From Treponema sp. OMZ 790 (lineage in GTDB: Bacteria; Spirochaetota; Spirochaetia; Treponematales; Treponemataceae), in contig NZ_CP051201.1 of NCBI RefSeq assembly GCF_024181285.1, forward strand, positions 2,108,001-2,172,000: 64,000 bases of DNA. The letters are read 5' to 3'. Each line of letters starts with the position of its first letter. Position 1 is the stretch's first letter. Below the pieces are notes generated by a model. The model had not been told where the DNA came from, made no database searches, and saw nothing but the letters and a program-made list of their open reading frames with translations. This document shows, in pieces, positions 1-7,723 of the stretch. A program made the position numbers and the translations under genes.

Positions 1-21
1 GTTCAAATTTAATTTTATCAT
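1..21 (-). CDS. Start of an unidentified gene running off the window
   Basis: An ATG at 21-19 overlaps the TGA of the small upstream ORF by four bases (ATGA), and AGGAGA lies about six bases before it. Only the first seven codons (MIKLNLN) are inside the window, so no function can be given. The coupling suggests a two-gene unit with the 33-residue ORF upstream. Confidence 0.45.
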
Positions 22-119
22 ATATTTTCTCCTAAAAAATGATATGCTGTTTCAAGTCCGTCAGAACTGATATCGACCATACCCTTCAAATTTTCATCAT
101 AACTAAATGATCTAGTCAT
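18..119 (-). CDS. Small 33-residue ORF, unknown
   Basis: I do not recognise this product. The start is the ATG at 119-117, chosen because AAGGAG lies a good distance upstream; the frame also stays open further up but only through the inverted-repeat DNA. The peptide is acidic, with no signal peptide or membrane segment (MTRSFSYDEN at the start, ending YHFLGENI). It overlaps the next ORF by four bases, an arrangement common in toxin-antitoxin pairs and other coupled two-gene units, but there is no motif to support that. It could also be a truncated remnant. Confidence 0.4.
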   Translation of the reverse strand: MTRSFSYDENLKGMVDISSDGLETAYHFLGENI

Positions 120-189
120 TTTTTCTCCTTCCGCATTATGCGAAGTGTACACGGAGGTACAACTGCTCAACAGCCTTCCCGCTGCCGGC

Positions 190-265
190 GCATTTTTTCG
201 ACACAAGGCTGCTTGCGGGCGGCTTACGCTGCGCCCGCTTCACCGCCTTGCTTACGAAAAAATGC
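190..265. repeat. 11-bp perfect inverted repeat with GC-rich loop
   Basis: GCATTTTTTCG at 190-200 is matched by its exact complement at 255-265. The 54 bases between are GC-rich and partly self-complementary (GCGGGCGG against CCGCTTCACCGC). It lies just after the stop of the broken FGE-domain gene on the minus strand and may act as its terminator or be a repeat remnant. Confidence 0.5.
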
Positions 266-275
266 TGCGTAAACT

Positions 276-1232
276 CTAGGGACGCGAGACCAGCCGCAAG
301 CCAAGATTGCCGCCGTAGCGGTAGTCGGGGTTGCCGCTGCTCCGAGACGCACGAGCAGCGCCATCCGCAACACTATTCCAGCCGCCGCCGCGTAAGACGC
401 GGCTATCACCGGACGCAGCACCTTCATAATCAGGCGGCAGCGGATAGGAAAAGTTACCGTACCGGTCCCAGCACCATTCCCATACATTCCCACTCATGTC
501 GTATAAGCCGTAGCCGTTCGCCGATTTCAACTTTACTTGGTGCGTCTTGTTACCGCTGTTTGCATCATACCACGCATAGTTTACGAGCTGTGCTTGCTCA
601 TTCGTTCCTGCCCATTTATAGTCTTTTCCGCCCTTGGCAGCCCATTCCCATTCCGTCTCCGTCGGCAGCCGGAAGCCGTTTTTACTCCGGTCTCATACGG
701 CATTATTCCAGTTTGTATTATTCGATGTCGGTATATCGCTAAAGTTCAGTGCATCGAAGTTTATGCCGGTAACCGTGTAACACGGATCAAGATTGCACAA
801 CTTACTCAACTTATTGCAAAATGCTATACACTGATACCAGTTTACATTCTCTACCGGTCGCTTCTCCTGCACTTCGCCGCTTTCAGGCGGGTTGGAACTT
901 CCCTGAAAATAGCTCGGATTAGTGCCCATCACCTTTTCCCACAGCTCCTGCGTTACTTCGGTTTCTCCTATCCGGTAGGCCAAAAGGCTTACCGTGTGCG
1001 GTGCATTGTTGCCGGCGTTATCAGTGTGCCCTACGGTTCCGTTCGTTACGGCGGCGATGCCTTTCATTGTAAAGTTTACGCCGTCTACCGCATAGGTTTT
1101 GTTTTCCGGCGGCGGTGTTGTTCCGCCGCCCGAACCGCCCGCGCTATTAGGACAGCCGGTAAACAGCAGTACCAGTGTTAAAGTTGCGGCTGTGATGAGC
1201 GCCGCGGCTCTTTTTTTGTGTAAGTGTGTCAT
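276..1232 (-). pseudogene. Lipoprotein with FGE-sulfatase (SUMF1-like) domain, interrupted by in-frame TGA
   Basis: The reading frame starts at 1232 with a lipoprotein signal peptide (basic start, hydrophobic core, LLFTGC lipobox, then a Gly-rich linker) and continues into a formylglycine-generating-enzyme-like domain. That domain is recognisable from GEVQEKRPVENVNWYQCIAF, KNGFRLPTETEWEWAAKGG, MSGNVWEWCWD, VLRGGGWNS and a C-terminal GLRLVSRP. Codon 180 (695-693) is TGA, and the same frame continues unchanged to a TAG at 276, so this is one gene with one nonsense codon rather than a frameshift. The usual catalytic cysteine pair of true sulfatase activators cannot be identified, so a surface or structural role like that of other treponemal FGE-domain lipoproteins is more likely. 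The DNA is GC-richer than the flanking housekeeping genes. Selenocysteine recoding is possible but weakly supported. Confidence 0.8.
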
Positions 1233-1252
1233 ATAAGACCTCCTTAATTAAG

Positions 1253-1311
1253 GGGAGAGAGCACCCCGTTCCCTTACGGGCTTTTCAAGTCAGAGCAGGG
1301 TTCTCTCTCCC
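1253..1311 (-). promoter_or_regulatory. Structured 5' leader of the FGE-domain lipoprotein
   Basis: On the minus strand this lies 21-79 bases before the ATG. Nine-base arms (CTCTCTCCC on plus at 1303-1311 and GGGAGAGAG at 1253-1261) can close a stem. Inside it, 1280-1265 forms CCCGT-AAGGGA-ACGGG, a hairpin with GGA in its loop. A strong AAGGAGG ribosome site follows. The same closing arms and an inner GGA-loop hairpin precede the LRR lipoprotein gene near 22.3 kb. Confidence 0.5.
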
Positions 1312-1408
1312 GCGCTGCTTAGGGCTCTGCCCTAAGAACCCGTCGAATTCAAGGCTTCGGGGTATTCTGTATTTTTGGATTGAATTAGTCCCAATCCAGT
1401 AGGACATT

Positions 1409-1545
1409 CCGAAGCACAGTAACGGACGCTCCGTCATTAGTTTAACGGTCAGACCGTTATTATGCTGACGGCTAGTCCGTCATTATGCTGATGTACATTC
1501 CGTTATCAGCTTAACGGTCTTCCCGTCATTATGCTGACGATAGGA
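1409..1545. repeat. Tandem 23-bp imperfect repeats
   Basis: Units begin at 1431, 1454, 1477, 1500 and 1523 with an exact 23-base period; a diverged 22-base unit precedes them at 1409. Each begins CCGTYAT and most contain GCTGACGG or TTAACGG followed by five or six variable bases. Neighbouring units pair into short hairpins (AACGGTC-A-GACCGTT at 1444-1458; GACGG-n5-CCGTC at 1467-1481). They fill the gap between the two broken genes; no ORF lies here. Confidence 0.75.
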
Positions 1546-1557
1546 GCGTACATTTTA

Positions 1558-2265
1558 CTAGACTACCGCTTTTAAGGTTTTACGGTAGTATCCTTTTTTG
1601 AGTGTCTTCGATTTTTTGCTGCCGTCGCTCGATAACTTTGTCCGCACTTCCAGCGTAAAGTCGCCTGCGGGGACGCTTGCATCCAAAAGAACGATGATGC
1701 GGGCAGGTTTGTTTTCGACTACCGAGGCACAGCGGACGGTTTTGGTGCCCGATACGGCGAATACGCCTTGTTCATCGTCTTTAGGGTCAAATTTTAACCG
1801 TCTGCCGATTATTTCCATTACAGAGCCGATTTTGACTTCGTCAGACGAGCCGTTCAGTTTGTCTAAAACGCTTGTGATGTACGGGTCGGTGCTTGCCGTT
1901 TCGGTCTTTACGGTTTTTACCTTGCCGACTGCGGTTTTAAGTGCCGTTCCCGCATTGATGTTCAGGTTGACCGTGTGCCGTTTTTTATCAAAAGCGTCGT
2001 CTGCTCCGTCAAAAACGCCCGATATGCTCATCGAGGTGTTGATGAGGGGCGTGTTAACGTCCGAGCCATCTTTGATAATGGCACTTACTACCTCTCCATA
2101 GACTTGCAGCGTTGCCGCCACATCCGCACGCGTGAGCGTGGTACCTTTTTCCATCATTAGGTCGATAATCTAGTCAAGAGTGTACGAGCGCACATCAGCT
2201 GCCTGCGCCATGTAGTCATCAGGCGCAGGTGTGAGTAAGTTTTCTCGTAAAGAGTATTTAAGCAT
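1558..2265 (-). pseudogene. DUF4469/HU-like DNA-binding domain protein, interrupted by in-frame TAG
   Basis: A good ribosome site (AAGGAGG) precedes an ATG at 2265. The first 31 codons (MLKYSLRENLLTPAPDDYMA at the start) run straight into TAG at 2172-2170. The same frame then continues for 203 codons to 1558. The long part matches the prokaryotic HU-like DNA-binding domain joined to a DUF4469-like beta domain: GTTLTRADVAATLQVYGEVV, then SMSISGVFDGADDAFDKKRH, then a C-terminal segment with IIVLLDASVPAGDFTLEVRT. A second ATG follows the stop at 2157, but it has no ribosome site, so re-initiation is unlikely. A single base change from GAG would create the TAG. The family is thought to be nucleoid- or DNA-associated; its role in treponemes is unknown. 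Confidence 0.7.
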
Positions 2266-2294
2266 TTCTTTGCCTCCTTATATTTTTTAATTTA

Positions 2295-2405
2295 ACCGCG
2301 GAGCACGCCAAGGACGCAAGGTGTTTTAAGAGAGGCTTTGTAAGACATTCTTTTATAATCCTTTGCGAACTTGAGCAAAGCTCAACGCTTTGCGTTCCTT
2401 GCGGT
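2295..2405. repeat. Imperfect inverted repeat (GCAAGGA-type)
   Basis: ACCGCGGAGCACGCCAAGGA at the start of 2295-2321 is mirrored by the segment at 2388-2405 (complement begins ACCGCAAGGAACGCAAAG). Together with the next entries this accounts for the gene-free stretch 2266-2744. A 17-bp direct repeat, TATGCGGTACTTTATGT, occurs at 2443-2459 and 2530-2546. An 89-residue ORF on the minus strand here (2622-2353) has no recognisable features. Confidence 0.5.
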
Positions 2406-2630
2406 GTAATATAAAAAACGCATAAAAGCGTACTACGGCCCTTATGCGGTACTTTATGTGAGTAAATTTGTTTGTGTTTGATTGTAAATTTATCTGAGCA
2501 CAGGCACCTATCAGCTGTGAAGCTTGCCCTATGCGGTACTTTATGTCAAGAGCTTTTTCAAAACTTTTTGTAATTTTTTGGTGAGAATGTTTGCAACTGC
2601 TGTCCGGGCGTTTCCATATCATTGGTGTTT

Positions 2631-2659
2631 AGTATACATGGTTTTGCTGCATATTGCAA
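2631..2659 (-). promoter_or_regulatory. Sigma-70-type promoter reading leftward
   Basis: TTGCAA at 2659-2654 and TATACT at 2636-2631 are 17 bases apart on the minus strand. The predicted start, near 2624, lies about 360 bases before the DUF4469-type gene at 2265. It may give that gene a long leader or drive a small RNA. Confidence 0.4.
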
Positions 2660-2696
2660 GGCCCATTTCAAACATCTTTCCATCTTAAAAGATATG

Positions 2697-2736
2697 GGAA
2701 CCTCTAAAAAACTGAAGCTCTTAGAGGTTCCTTTTT
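2697..2736. terminator. Hairpin terminator next to the acyl-CoA synthetase stop
   Basis: GGAACCTCTAA (2697-2707) pairs with TTAGAGGTTCC (2721-2731). On the plus strand it is followed by five T; on the minus strand the loop is T-rich but the tail is poor. It sits nine bases past the synthetase stop. Confidence 0.55.
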
Positions 2737-2744
2737 ATAACTAC

Positions 2745-4472
2745 CTACTTCTTAAAGCGCTTTACTTTTTTGGTTGTGGTCATTTCAAGCGGCTCAGCAA
2801 GATAGGTTGTCTTTGTAATGCGCTGATAGGGTAAAAGCTTCTTATTTACGGTTTCGATAATGGCATCGATTTCTTTTTGAACGGCAACATCGCCTTCACC
2901 GGTACCGCGTGTTACATTAAGTTTTTTATAAAGTTCATCCGAAGGATAAACAAGGGCTTCAACTTCCTCGCCTTCTTCTGCCTGATAGCCCGCAGCTGTA
3001 ATCTGTTCAATCTCATTATAATAAAGCTGGAACATATTTTCTATTTCTTCAGGGAATACGTTTTTTCCTCCGGCAGTAACTATGAGGTTCTTAGCCCGTC
3101 CGCATAGGTAGAGGTATCCCTCATCATCCAGCCGGCCGAGGTCTCCTGTCCTAAACCAGCCGTCCGGCGAAAGCACTTCGGCTGTTTCTTCGGGCATGTT
3201 GTAGTAGCCCTGCATAACCATCGGCCCCTTTACGGCAACCTCGCCTATTCCATTTTCGTCCGGATCGAGGATTTTCATTTCCATATAAGAAATAAAATAC
3301 TGCCCGACACTGGCTATCTTAAAGTGTTCTTTCGGATTAAGGGCAATGATAGGAGAAGTCTCGGTTAAACCGTAGCCTTGAATAAAGTCTATACCGAATT
3401 CGTTATAAGCTCTAAAAACTTTGGGAGCAAGAGGGCCTCCTCCGCAGATGGCGATACGCACATTTCCCAAACTGGCCTTATCCAAAATTCCGTGAAATAG
3501 CTTACTTCCTATATTGGCCTTAAAGACCTTTTTAACAAAGTATGAAAAGCCCATCAAGCCCCTGATTATACCGAAAACTAAAATACCCTTTGCCTTAATT
3601 CCCTTAAAGATACCGGCAAGGAGCTTATTGAACAAGAGCGGAACGCCCAAAAGCATCGTAATCTTTCCGGCTTTAAGCTCGGCAAGCATCTTTGATACTG
3701 CAAGAGTTTTTCCAAAAACCAATTCGGCACCGACTGAAAGGGCTTCGATAAAAACAGCAAGCATAGTATACGAGTGATGAAGCGGAAGAAGTGCATAAAA
3801 TACGTCCGTATGGTAGATATTCAAATTGGACTGAGCGATGTAACAGTCCGAAACAAGGTTTTTATGGGTAAGCATAACACCCTTGGGGTTTCCTGTCGTT
3901 CCTGAAGTAAAAAGAATGGCAGCCATGTCGTTTTCTTCAGCCTTTGCAAGTTCAGGGGTACCTTTGGGTTTTAAATTATAAGCATAAATTTCGGGATGTT
4001 TATTGCTCAAAGAATAAAGAGAACCCATATAGTTCTCAGTCTTAGCTTTTTCTTCAAAAAAGGCAAATTTTTCCTCATCCACAAAAAACATTTTAGGCTT
4101 TGCAGTTTTTAATAAGGTTTCCACCTCTTCATTATGAAGACCGTAATCTATAGGGATTGTAACAGCGCCTGCAAAAAGGGTTGCCAAGTATACGGCAGCC
4201 CATTCGGGAGAGTTTTTTCCCGAAACTGCAACGTGGGTTCCCTTTGTAACCCCGTTTTCAGTCATCCAATAGGCAAGGTCCTTAATTGCCTTTAAACTTT
4301 CTGAATAAGAAAGGGTAATGCGGTCGGGTTCAAATACCGTAAAACAATTTCTGTCAGGATACCTTTCTACGGTAATTTCAAACATTTCGGGGAGGGTCGG
4401 CCATTCGCCTTTAAATTTTTTTCCTCTCCACTCGTCCAAAAAAGCCCAAGGCTTTTTATTAAGATTTGCCAT
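2745..4472 (-). CDS. Long-chain fatty-acid--CoA ligase (AMP-binding)
   Basis: This 575-residue enzyme belongs to the acyl-adenylate-forming superfamily and should activate fatty acids with ATP and CoA for lipid synthesis or remodelling. The AMP-binding signature ILFTSGTTGNPKGVMLTH lies near residue 183. GYGLTETSP follows in the middle, WFRTGDLGRLDDEGYLYLCG marks the A8 hinge region, and the C-terminus ends TTKKVKRFKK, where the catalytic A10 lysine lies. The length fits single-domain FadD/ACSL-type enzymes. AAAAGGAAG precedes the ATG. The gene stands alone, facing away from the NlpC/P60 gene. Exact chain-length preference cannot be read from sequence. Confidence 0.88.
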   Translation of the reverse strand: MANLNKKPWAFLDEWRGKKFKGEWPTLPEMFEITVERYPDRNCFTVFEPDRITLSYSESLKAIKDLAYWMTENGVTKGTHVAVSGKNSPEWAAVYLATLFAGAVTIPIDYGLHNEEVETLLKTAKPKMFFVDEEKFAFFEEKAKTENYMGSLYSLSNKHPEIYAYNLKPKGTPELAKAEENDMAAILFTSGTTGNPKGVMLTHKNLVSDCYIAQSNLNIYHTDVFYALLPLHHSYTMLAVFIEALSVGAELVFGKTLAVSKMLAELKAGKITMLLGVPLLFNKLLAGIFKGIKAKGILVFGIIRGLMGFSYFVKKVFKANIGSKLFHGILDKASLGNVRIAICGGGPLAPKVFRAYNEFGIDFIQGYGLTETSPIIALNPKEHFKIASVGQYFISYMEMKILDPDENGIGEVAVKGPMVMQGYYNMPEETAEVLSPDGWFRTGDLGRLDDEGYLYLCGRAKNLIVTAGGKNVFPEEIENMFQLYYNEIEQITAAGYQAEEGEEVEALVYPSDELYKKLNVTRGTGEGDVAVQKEIDAIIETVNKKLLPYQRITKTTYLAEPLEMTTTKKVKRFKK

Positions 4473-4551
4473 AAGATCTTCCTTTTATAAATAAATTTAG
4501 CTAAATTCTCTTATAGTTAGACCCGATAAGAGATAAGAGGTTGCAGAATTT

Positions 4552-5025
4552 ATGAAAAAAATATTTATTTTTGTTGTTTTAAGCTTTTTTTTAAACGGAT
4601 GTATGATCTTTGGAGCCCAACCGCCGGAATCTCCTCGGCTTGATTTTATAAATGCATCGTACAAATACTTGAAGACACCATACAAGTATGCAGGCACAAC
4701 AAAGGCGGGAATGGACTGTTCAGGTTTTGTGTATCGGGCAGCTCTTGACGGGCTTGAAATGAATATACCGAGGAGCACAAGAGGACTTGCAGATTTTGCC
4801 AAACGGATTTCAAACGAAGACATTCAGCCCGGCGATCTTTTGTTTTTCTACACTGTGGGAAATAAATTATCCCATGTAGGAATCTACATAGGCAACGGCG
4901 AATTTATTCATGCGGCTTCACAGGGTAAACATACCGGCGTCATAATTTCATCTCTTGACGAAAAATATTGGAAAAACGCCTATCGATTTGCAGGCCGATT
5001 TTTAGAAGCCGAAGATATTTTTTAG
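4552..5025 (+). CDS. NlpC/P60 family lipoprotein (cell-wall peptidase)
   Basis: A 157-residue exported protein with a lipoprotein signal ending LNGC near residue 17 and then one NlpC/P60 domain. The catalytic cysteine is in GMDCSGF, and the histidines are in LSHVGIYIGNG and EFIHAAS. Enzymes of this family cleave D-Glu/meso-DAP or related bonds in peptidoglycan stem peptides; this one would act at the periplasmic face of the membrane. The length is that of a catalytic domain without extra wall-binding repeats. Its stop overlaps by four bases the end of the convergent lipoprotein gene. The ribosome site (AGAGG) is weak and distant from the ATG. Confidence 0.88.
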   Translation: MKKIFIFVVLSFFLNGCMIFGAQPPESPRLDFINASYKYLKTPYKYAGTTKAGMDCSGFVYRAALDGLEMNIPRSTRGLADFAKRISNEDIQPGDLLFFYTVGNKLSHVGIYIGNGEFIHAASQGKHTGVIISSLDEKYWKNAYRFAGRFLEAEDIF

Positions 5026-5432
5026 ATATCAAAAATATCCAAGATTATTATCAACTGCATCCCTTTATGAGGCTCAAGATTAATATCGAATTCCTGTATA
5101 ACCGATTTAGGTTTTGTTTTAAGCTTTTTTATTATTGAAAACTCTTCCTTTGCCAATAGCTTTCCCTTGGGTCTTTTGTAATCCGAAAAATCATAAACAA
5201 TCTTTGTTATAATCCGTCCTTCAATGACTTTGACTACAACCTTACCGTCTTCATTTGTGATATATTTTTCCTCAGTACCGTCCGAAAAAAATACCGTACA
5301 TGGAAGATTTTTAAAAGATATCTGAGCCTTGTCCGTCAGCTGTATATAAGCTCCTTGGGGCCGAATTTGTTTTGTCTTACATGCCGAAAAGCAAAGCAAC
5401 AAAACTGCAAAAAAAACAATTATCTTTTTCAT
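5022..5432 (-). CDS. Small lipoprotein of unknown function
   Basis: The 136-residue product starts with a lipoprotein signal (hydrophobic residues 3-15, lipobox CFSAC, Cys18). The rest looks like a short beta-rich domain with no family I recognise. It starts one base after the stop of the TraB-like gene, so the two are almost certainly one operon. Both N-termini are of the MKKI type and both carry CKTK at the mature end, so they may be anchored in the same membrane. Confidence 0.7.
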   Translation of the reverse strand: MKKIIVFFAVLLLCFSACKTKQIRPQGAYIQLTDKAQISFKNLPCTVFFSDGTEEKYITNEDGKVVVKVIEGRIITKIVYDFSDYKRPKGKLLAKEEFSIIKKLKTKPKSVIQEFDINLEPHKGMQLIIILDIFDI

Positions 5433-5433
5433 T

Positions 5434-6363
5434 TTACTCTAAAATTCCTTTTATTCTCATTTGTTCAAATACACTGTCCTCTCCCAAAAAATGAGCAAGA
5501 CCTGCAAAAACAAAGGTTGTTCCGCCTTTTTCAAGATACTCTTCAAATTTTTCTGCCCAAACAATGTTTCGATCTTTTAAAAGTGCATCTTCGGATATAC
5601 CTTCACTCATATCTAAAAGAGAACCTATAAAAGATTTTAATTCATCGCTATTATTTTCCAAATAAAGTTTTTTTAACTTGGTCAATAAGTCAATGATTTT
5701 ATCGGCATTTTGTAAATCATCTATAGTTTTTTTAAGAGCCTTGACTTGTTCTTCAAAACTACCTGAGGATAATAAGTTCAACTGTTCATCAATACTTTCA
5801 AGAGCAGCAATCTTTCTTTTTCCGGCACGGTCCATAAGATGCATATCCAGCCCGCTTTGAGAATCCAACCCGGCTTTTGTATAAAGAATTTGATTTAAAC
5901 TCATTGTAAGAATCCAAGGATCAAATTTTAAAAGAGACATGGCTATAGTGTCTCCAAGTTCCTGCCTGATGATGCTGATCTCGTCTTCCGATAAAAAATT
6001 ACTCAAATCTTTTTCGGGTTTCAAATTAATACTTTGTATCATCTTAGTTTGAAATTTCTCTTGAACTTCAGCCATCTCGGTCACACCGCCTATTTCACTG
6101 ACTAAAACATCAGCCTTATCAAAGGCTTCCAGTATCTTATCTTCCAATGGATAAAAATCCTTATCTGCAAAGTGAATTGTTCCCAAAATATAGATAGATG
6201 AATCTTCTTTTTTTATTTCCCAAAACATTCTTTCAGGATGTTTTATTAAAACGGCCTTTGTATCTCCTGCTAGTTCCGAATCTTTTGTTTTACAAGAAAT
6301 TACAAAAGAAAAAATGAACAAAAAAGTCAAAACCGCAGCTAAAATTTTTTTTATCTTCTTCAT
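5434..6363 (-). CDS. TraB/GumN-family lipoprotein
   Basis: A 309-residue protein with a lipoprotein signal (VISCKTK) followed by a TraB/PrgY/GumN domain. The family motifs are visible: IYILGTIHFAD near residue 57, SGLDMHLMDRA in the middle, and FVFAGLAHFLGEDSV near the C-terminus. The paired Gly-x-x-His motifs suggest a metal-dependent, Tiki-like protease fold; PrgY from Enterococcus, a relative, lowers pheromone activity. Here it would be attached to the membrane on the outer side. GGAGA precedes the ATG. A small lipoprotein follows in the same operon. The substrate is unknown. Confidence 0.85.
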   Translation of the reverse strand: MKKIKKILAAVLTFLFIFSFVISCKTKDSELAGDTKAVLIKHPERMFWEIKKEDSSIYILGTIHFADKDFYPLEDKILEAFDKADVLVSEIGGVTEMAEVQEKFQTKMIQSINLKPEKDLSNFLSEDEISIIRQELGDTIAMSLLKFDPWILTMSLNQILYTKAGLDSQSGLDMHLMDRAGKRKIAALESIDEQLNLLSSGSFEEQVKALKKTIDDLQNADKIIDLLTKLKKLYLENNSDELKSFIGSLLDMSEGISEDALLKDRNIVWAEKFEEYLEKGGTTFVFAGLAHFLGEDSVFEQMRIKGILE

Positions 6364-6423
6364 ATGTTCTCCGAATTTAGTTTATTATTTTACGGCAAGA
6401 GTATATAAAAAATTTTAAAAAAA

Positions 6424-6432
6424 TGCTATACT
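6424..6432 (+). promoter_or_regulatory. Extended -10 promoter giving a nearly leaderless mRNA
   Basis: TGCTATACT ends ten bases before the ATG at 6443. There is no ribosome site in between, and a transcript starting 6-7 bases after the -10 would begin within about four bases of the start codon. The same layout precedes the helicase gene at 60.0 kb. Confidence 0.55.
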
Positions 6433-6442
6433 TCAAAACGAT

Positions 6443-7633
6443 ATGAATGATTTTATTGCTCTATGCGCCGTAGGCGCAGAACCCGTCCTCACAAAGGAAT
6501 TGAAAATCTTAGGCTTCAAACCTTACAACCGCCTTCCCGGAAGGGTTTTTTTTACATCAACTGAAACAGAACCTCTTTTAGCTTTCTTTAAGGCAAATTA
6601 TTTTTTAAGTACAGCCGACAGGGTCTTTCTGCTTATAAATACTTCAAAGGCAGAAAACTTTGACGACCTCTTCGATTTAGTTTTTTCAATCGATTGGCAT
6701 AATTATTTTCCGCGGGATGCCCGAATCATCATCGATAAGGTAAGAACCTATAAATCAAAACTTTCATCGGAACATGCAGTTCAATCTATCGTGCATAAGG
6801 CTGTCTGCGACAAGCTATGCAAAAAATGGAATATGCATTCTCTTCCCGAAACGGGAACCCGTTTTATGATACGCATTTATATAGAAAATAACAACGTCTA
6901 TGTCTGTCTGGACTTATCCGGAGACCCTCTATACAGACGCGGTTACCGCCTAAGCGGGGGAGCTGCCCCAATGAGGGAAACTTTGGCTGCGGTTTTAATC
7001 CGGCTCATGCAATGGAAAAGAAAAATTCCCCTCCACGATGCGTTTTGCGGCTCAGGAACCATTCCCATCGAGGCGGCTTGGTATGCCTATAATATTCCGC
7101 CCGGAATTGCCCGTCACTTTGCCTTCGAAAACTTCATCTGTTTTGAAAAAGAAAATATGGAAAAAATTTTAACTGAAGAAAAAGGAAAGGCGGCTGCAGC
7201 CGTAAGAACCGACTGTCTTGCAAGGATAACCGGCTCGGATATTTCGGAAGAAGCCGTTTCTCTTTCAAAAGCCAATGCCGAAAGGGCCTGTATAATAGCA
7301 GGCAGAGAACTTCATGCGGCAGGCATTACCCATCACATAGAACGCCCCGATTTTATCCAATCGGATTTTTCCGAATTGGAAGCCCCATATGAAAGCGGCA
7401 TCCTTTTGTCAAACCCGCCCTACGGTGAAAGGCTCGGAAGCGAAGAAGAAGCCTTTGAGCTTTATAAAAGAATGGCCGAAATTCCTCAACACTTTCCTGA
7501 CTGGAAGCTTGGCTTTATCACAAGCAAAAAAGAATTCGAAAAAATATTTTGTAAACAAAATAAGGATAGCGTTTTAAAAAAACACAGTCTCCGCGGCGGC
7601 AACATGGAAACCGTTTTGTATATTATGGAATAA
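6443..7633 (+). CDS. THUMP-domain rRNA guanine-N2 methyltransferase (RlmL-like)
   Basis: This 396-residue enzyme has an N-terminal THUMP RNA-binding region (about residues 45-155) and a Rossmann methyltransferase domain. HDAFCGSGTIPIEAAW near residue 200 is the SAM-binding motif, and LSNPPYGERLG near residue 322 is the catalytic NPPY motif of N-methyltransferases. The domain order matches the first half of E. coli RlmL (23S rRNA m2G2445) and Bacillus YpsC-type proteins, so it probably modifies 23S rRNA. Only the m2G half is present, without the RlmK fusion. The mRNA seems to be leaderless. It converges with the sigma factor gene. Confidence 0.88.
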   Translation: MNDFIALCAVGAEPVLTKELKILGFKPYNRLPGRVFFTSTETEPLLAFFKANYFLSTADRVFLLINTSKAENFDDLFDLVFSIDWHNYFPRDARIIIDKVRTYKSKLSSEHAVQSIVHKAVCDKLCKKWNMHSLPETGTRFMIRIYIENNNVYVCLDLSGDPLYRRGYRLSGGAAPMRETLAAVLIRLMQWKRKIPLHDAFCGSGTIPIEAAWYAYNIPPGIARHFAFENFICFEKENMEKILTEEKGKAAAAVRTDCLARITGSDISEEAVSLSKANAERACIIAGRELHAAGITHHIERPDFIQSDFSELEAPYESGILLSNPPYGERLGSEEEAFELYKRMAEIPQHFPDWKLGFITSKKEFEKIFCKQNKDSVLKKHSLRGGNMETVLYIME

Positions 7634-7671
7634 AACCTACCCCTAACTTATCAGGCTTAACCGACAAAAAA

Positions 7672-7691
7672 GGGCCGCCTTCCGGCAGCCC
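7672..7691 (-). terminator. Rho-independent terminator of the sigma factor gene
   Basis: On the minus strand GGGCTGCC-GGAA-GGCGGCCC is followed by six T. Between it and the sigma gene stop lie two further small palindromes, GTTTACG-TCG-CGTAAAC and a near copy that includes the stop codon. Confidence 0.8.
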
Positions 7692-7723
7692 TCATTATAA
7701 ACGGTTTACGCGACGTAAACTGT

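Noticed and set aside
693..720. SECIS-like hairpin for selenocysteine
   Set aside because: The stem is five pairs and begins six bases after the TGA, closer and weaker than known bacterial SECIS elements; reported only as an alternative.
537..1181. Plus-strand ORF of 214 codons antisense to the FGE-domain gene
   Set aside because: It is a shadow of the GC-rich lipoprotein frame, with no start signal and no plausible protein composition.
1409..1545. CRISPR-like array
   Set aside because: Period of 23 bases is too short for repeat plus spacer, and only five to six bases vary per unit; no cas genes nearby.
2353..2622. 89-residue ORF just after a good promoter
   Set aside because: It runs through a common intergenic repeat and has no recognisable features; kept only as a doubtful possibility in the findings.
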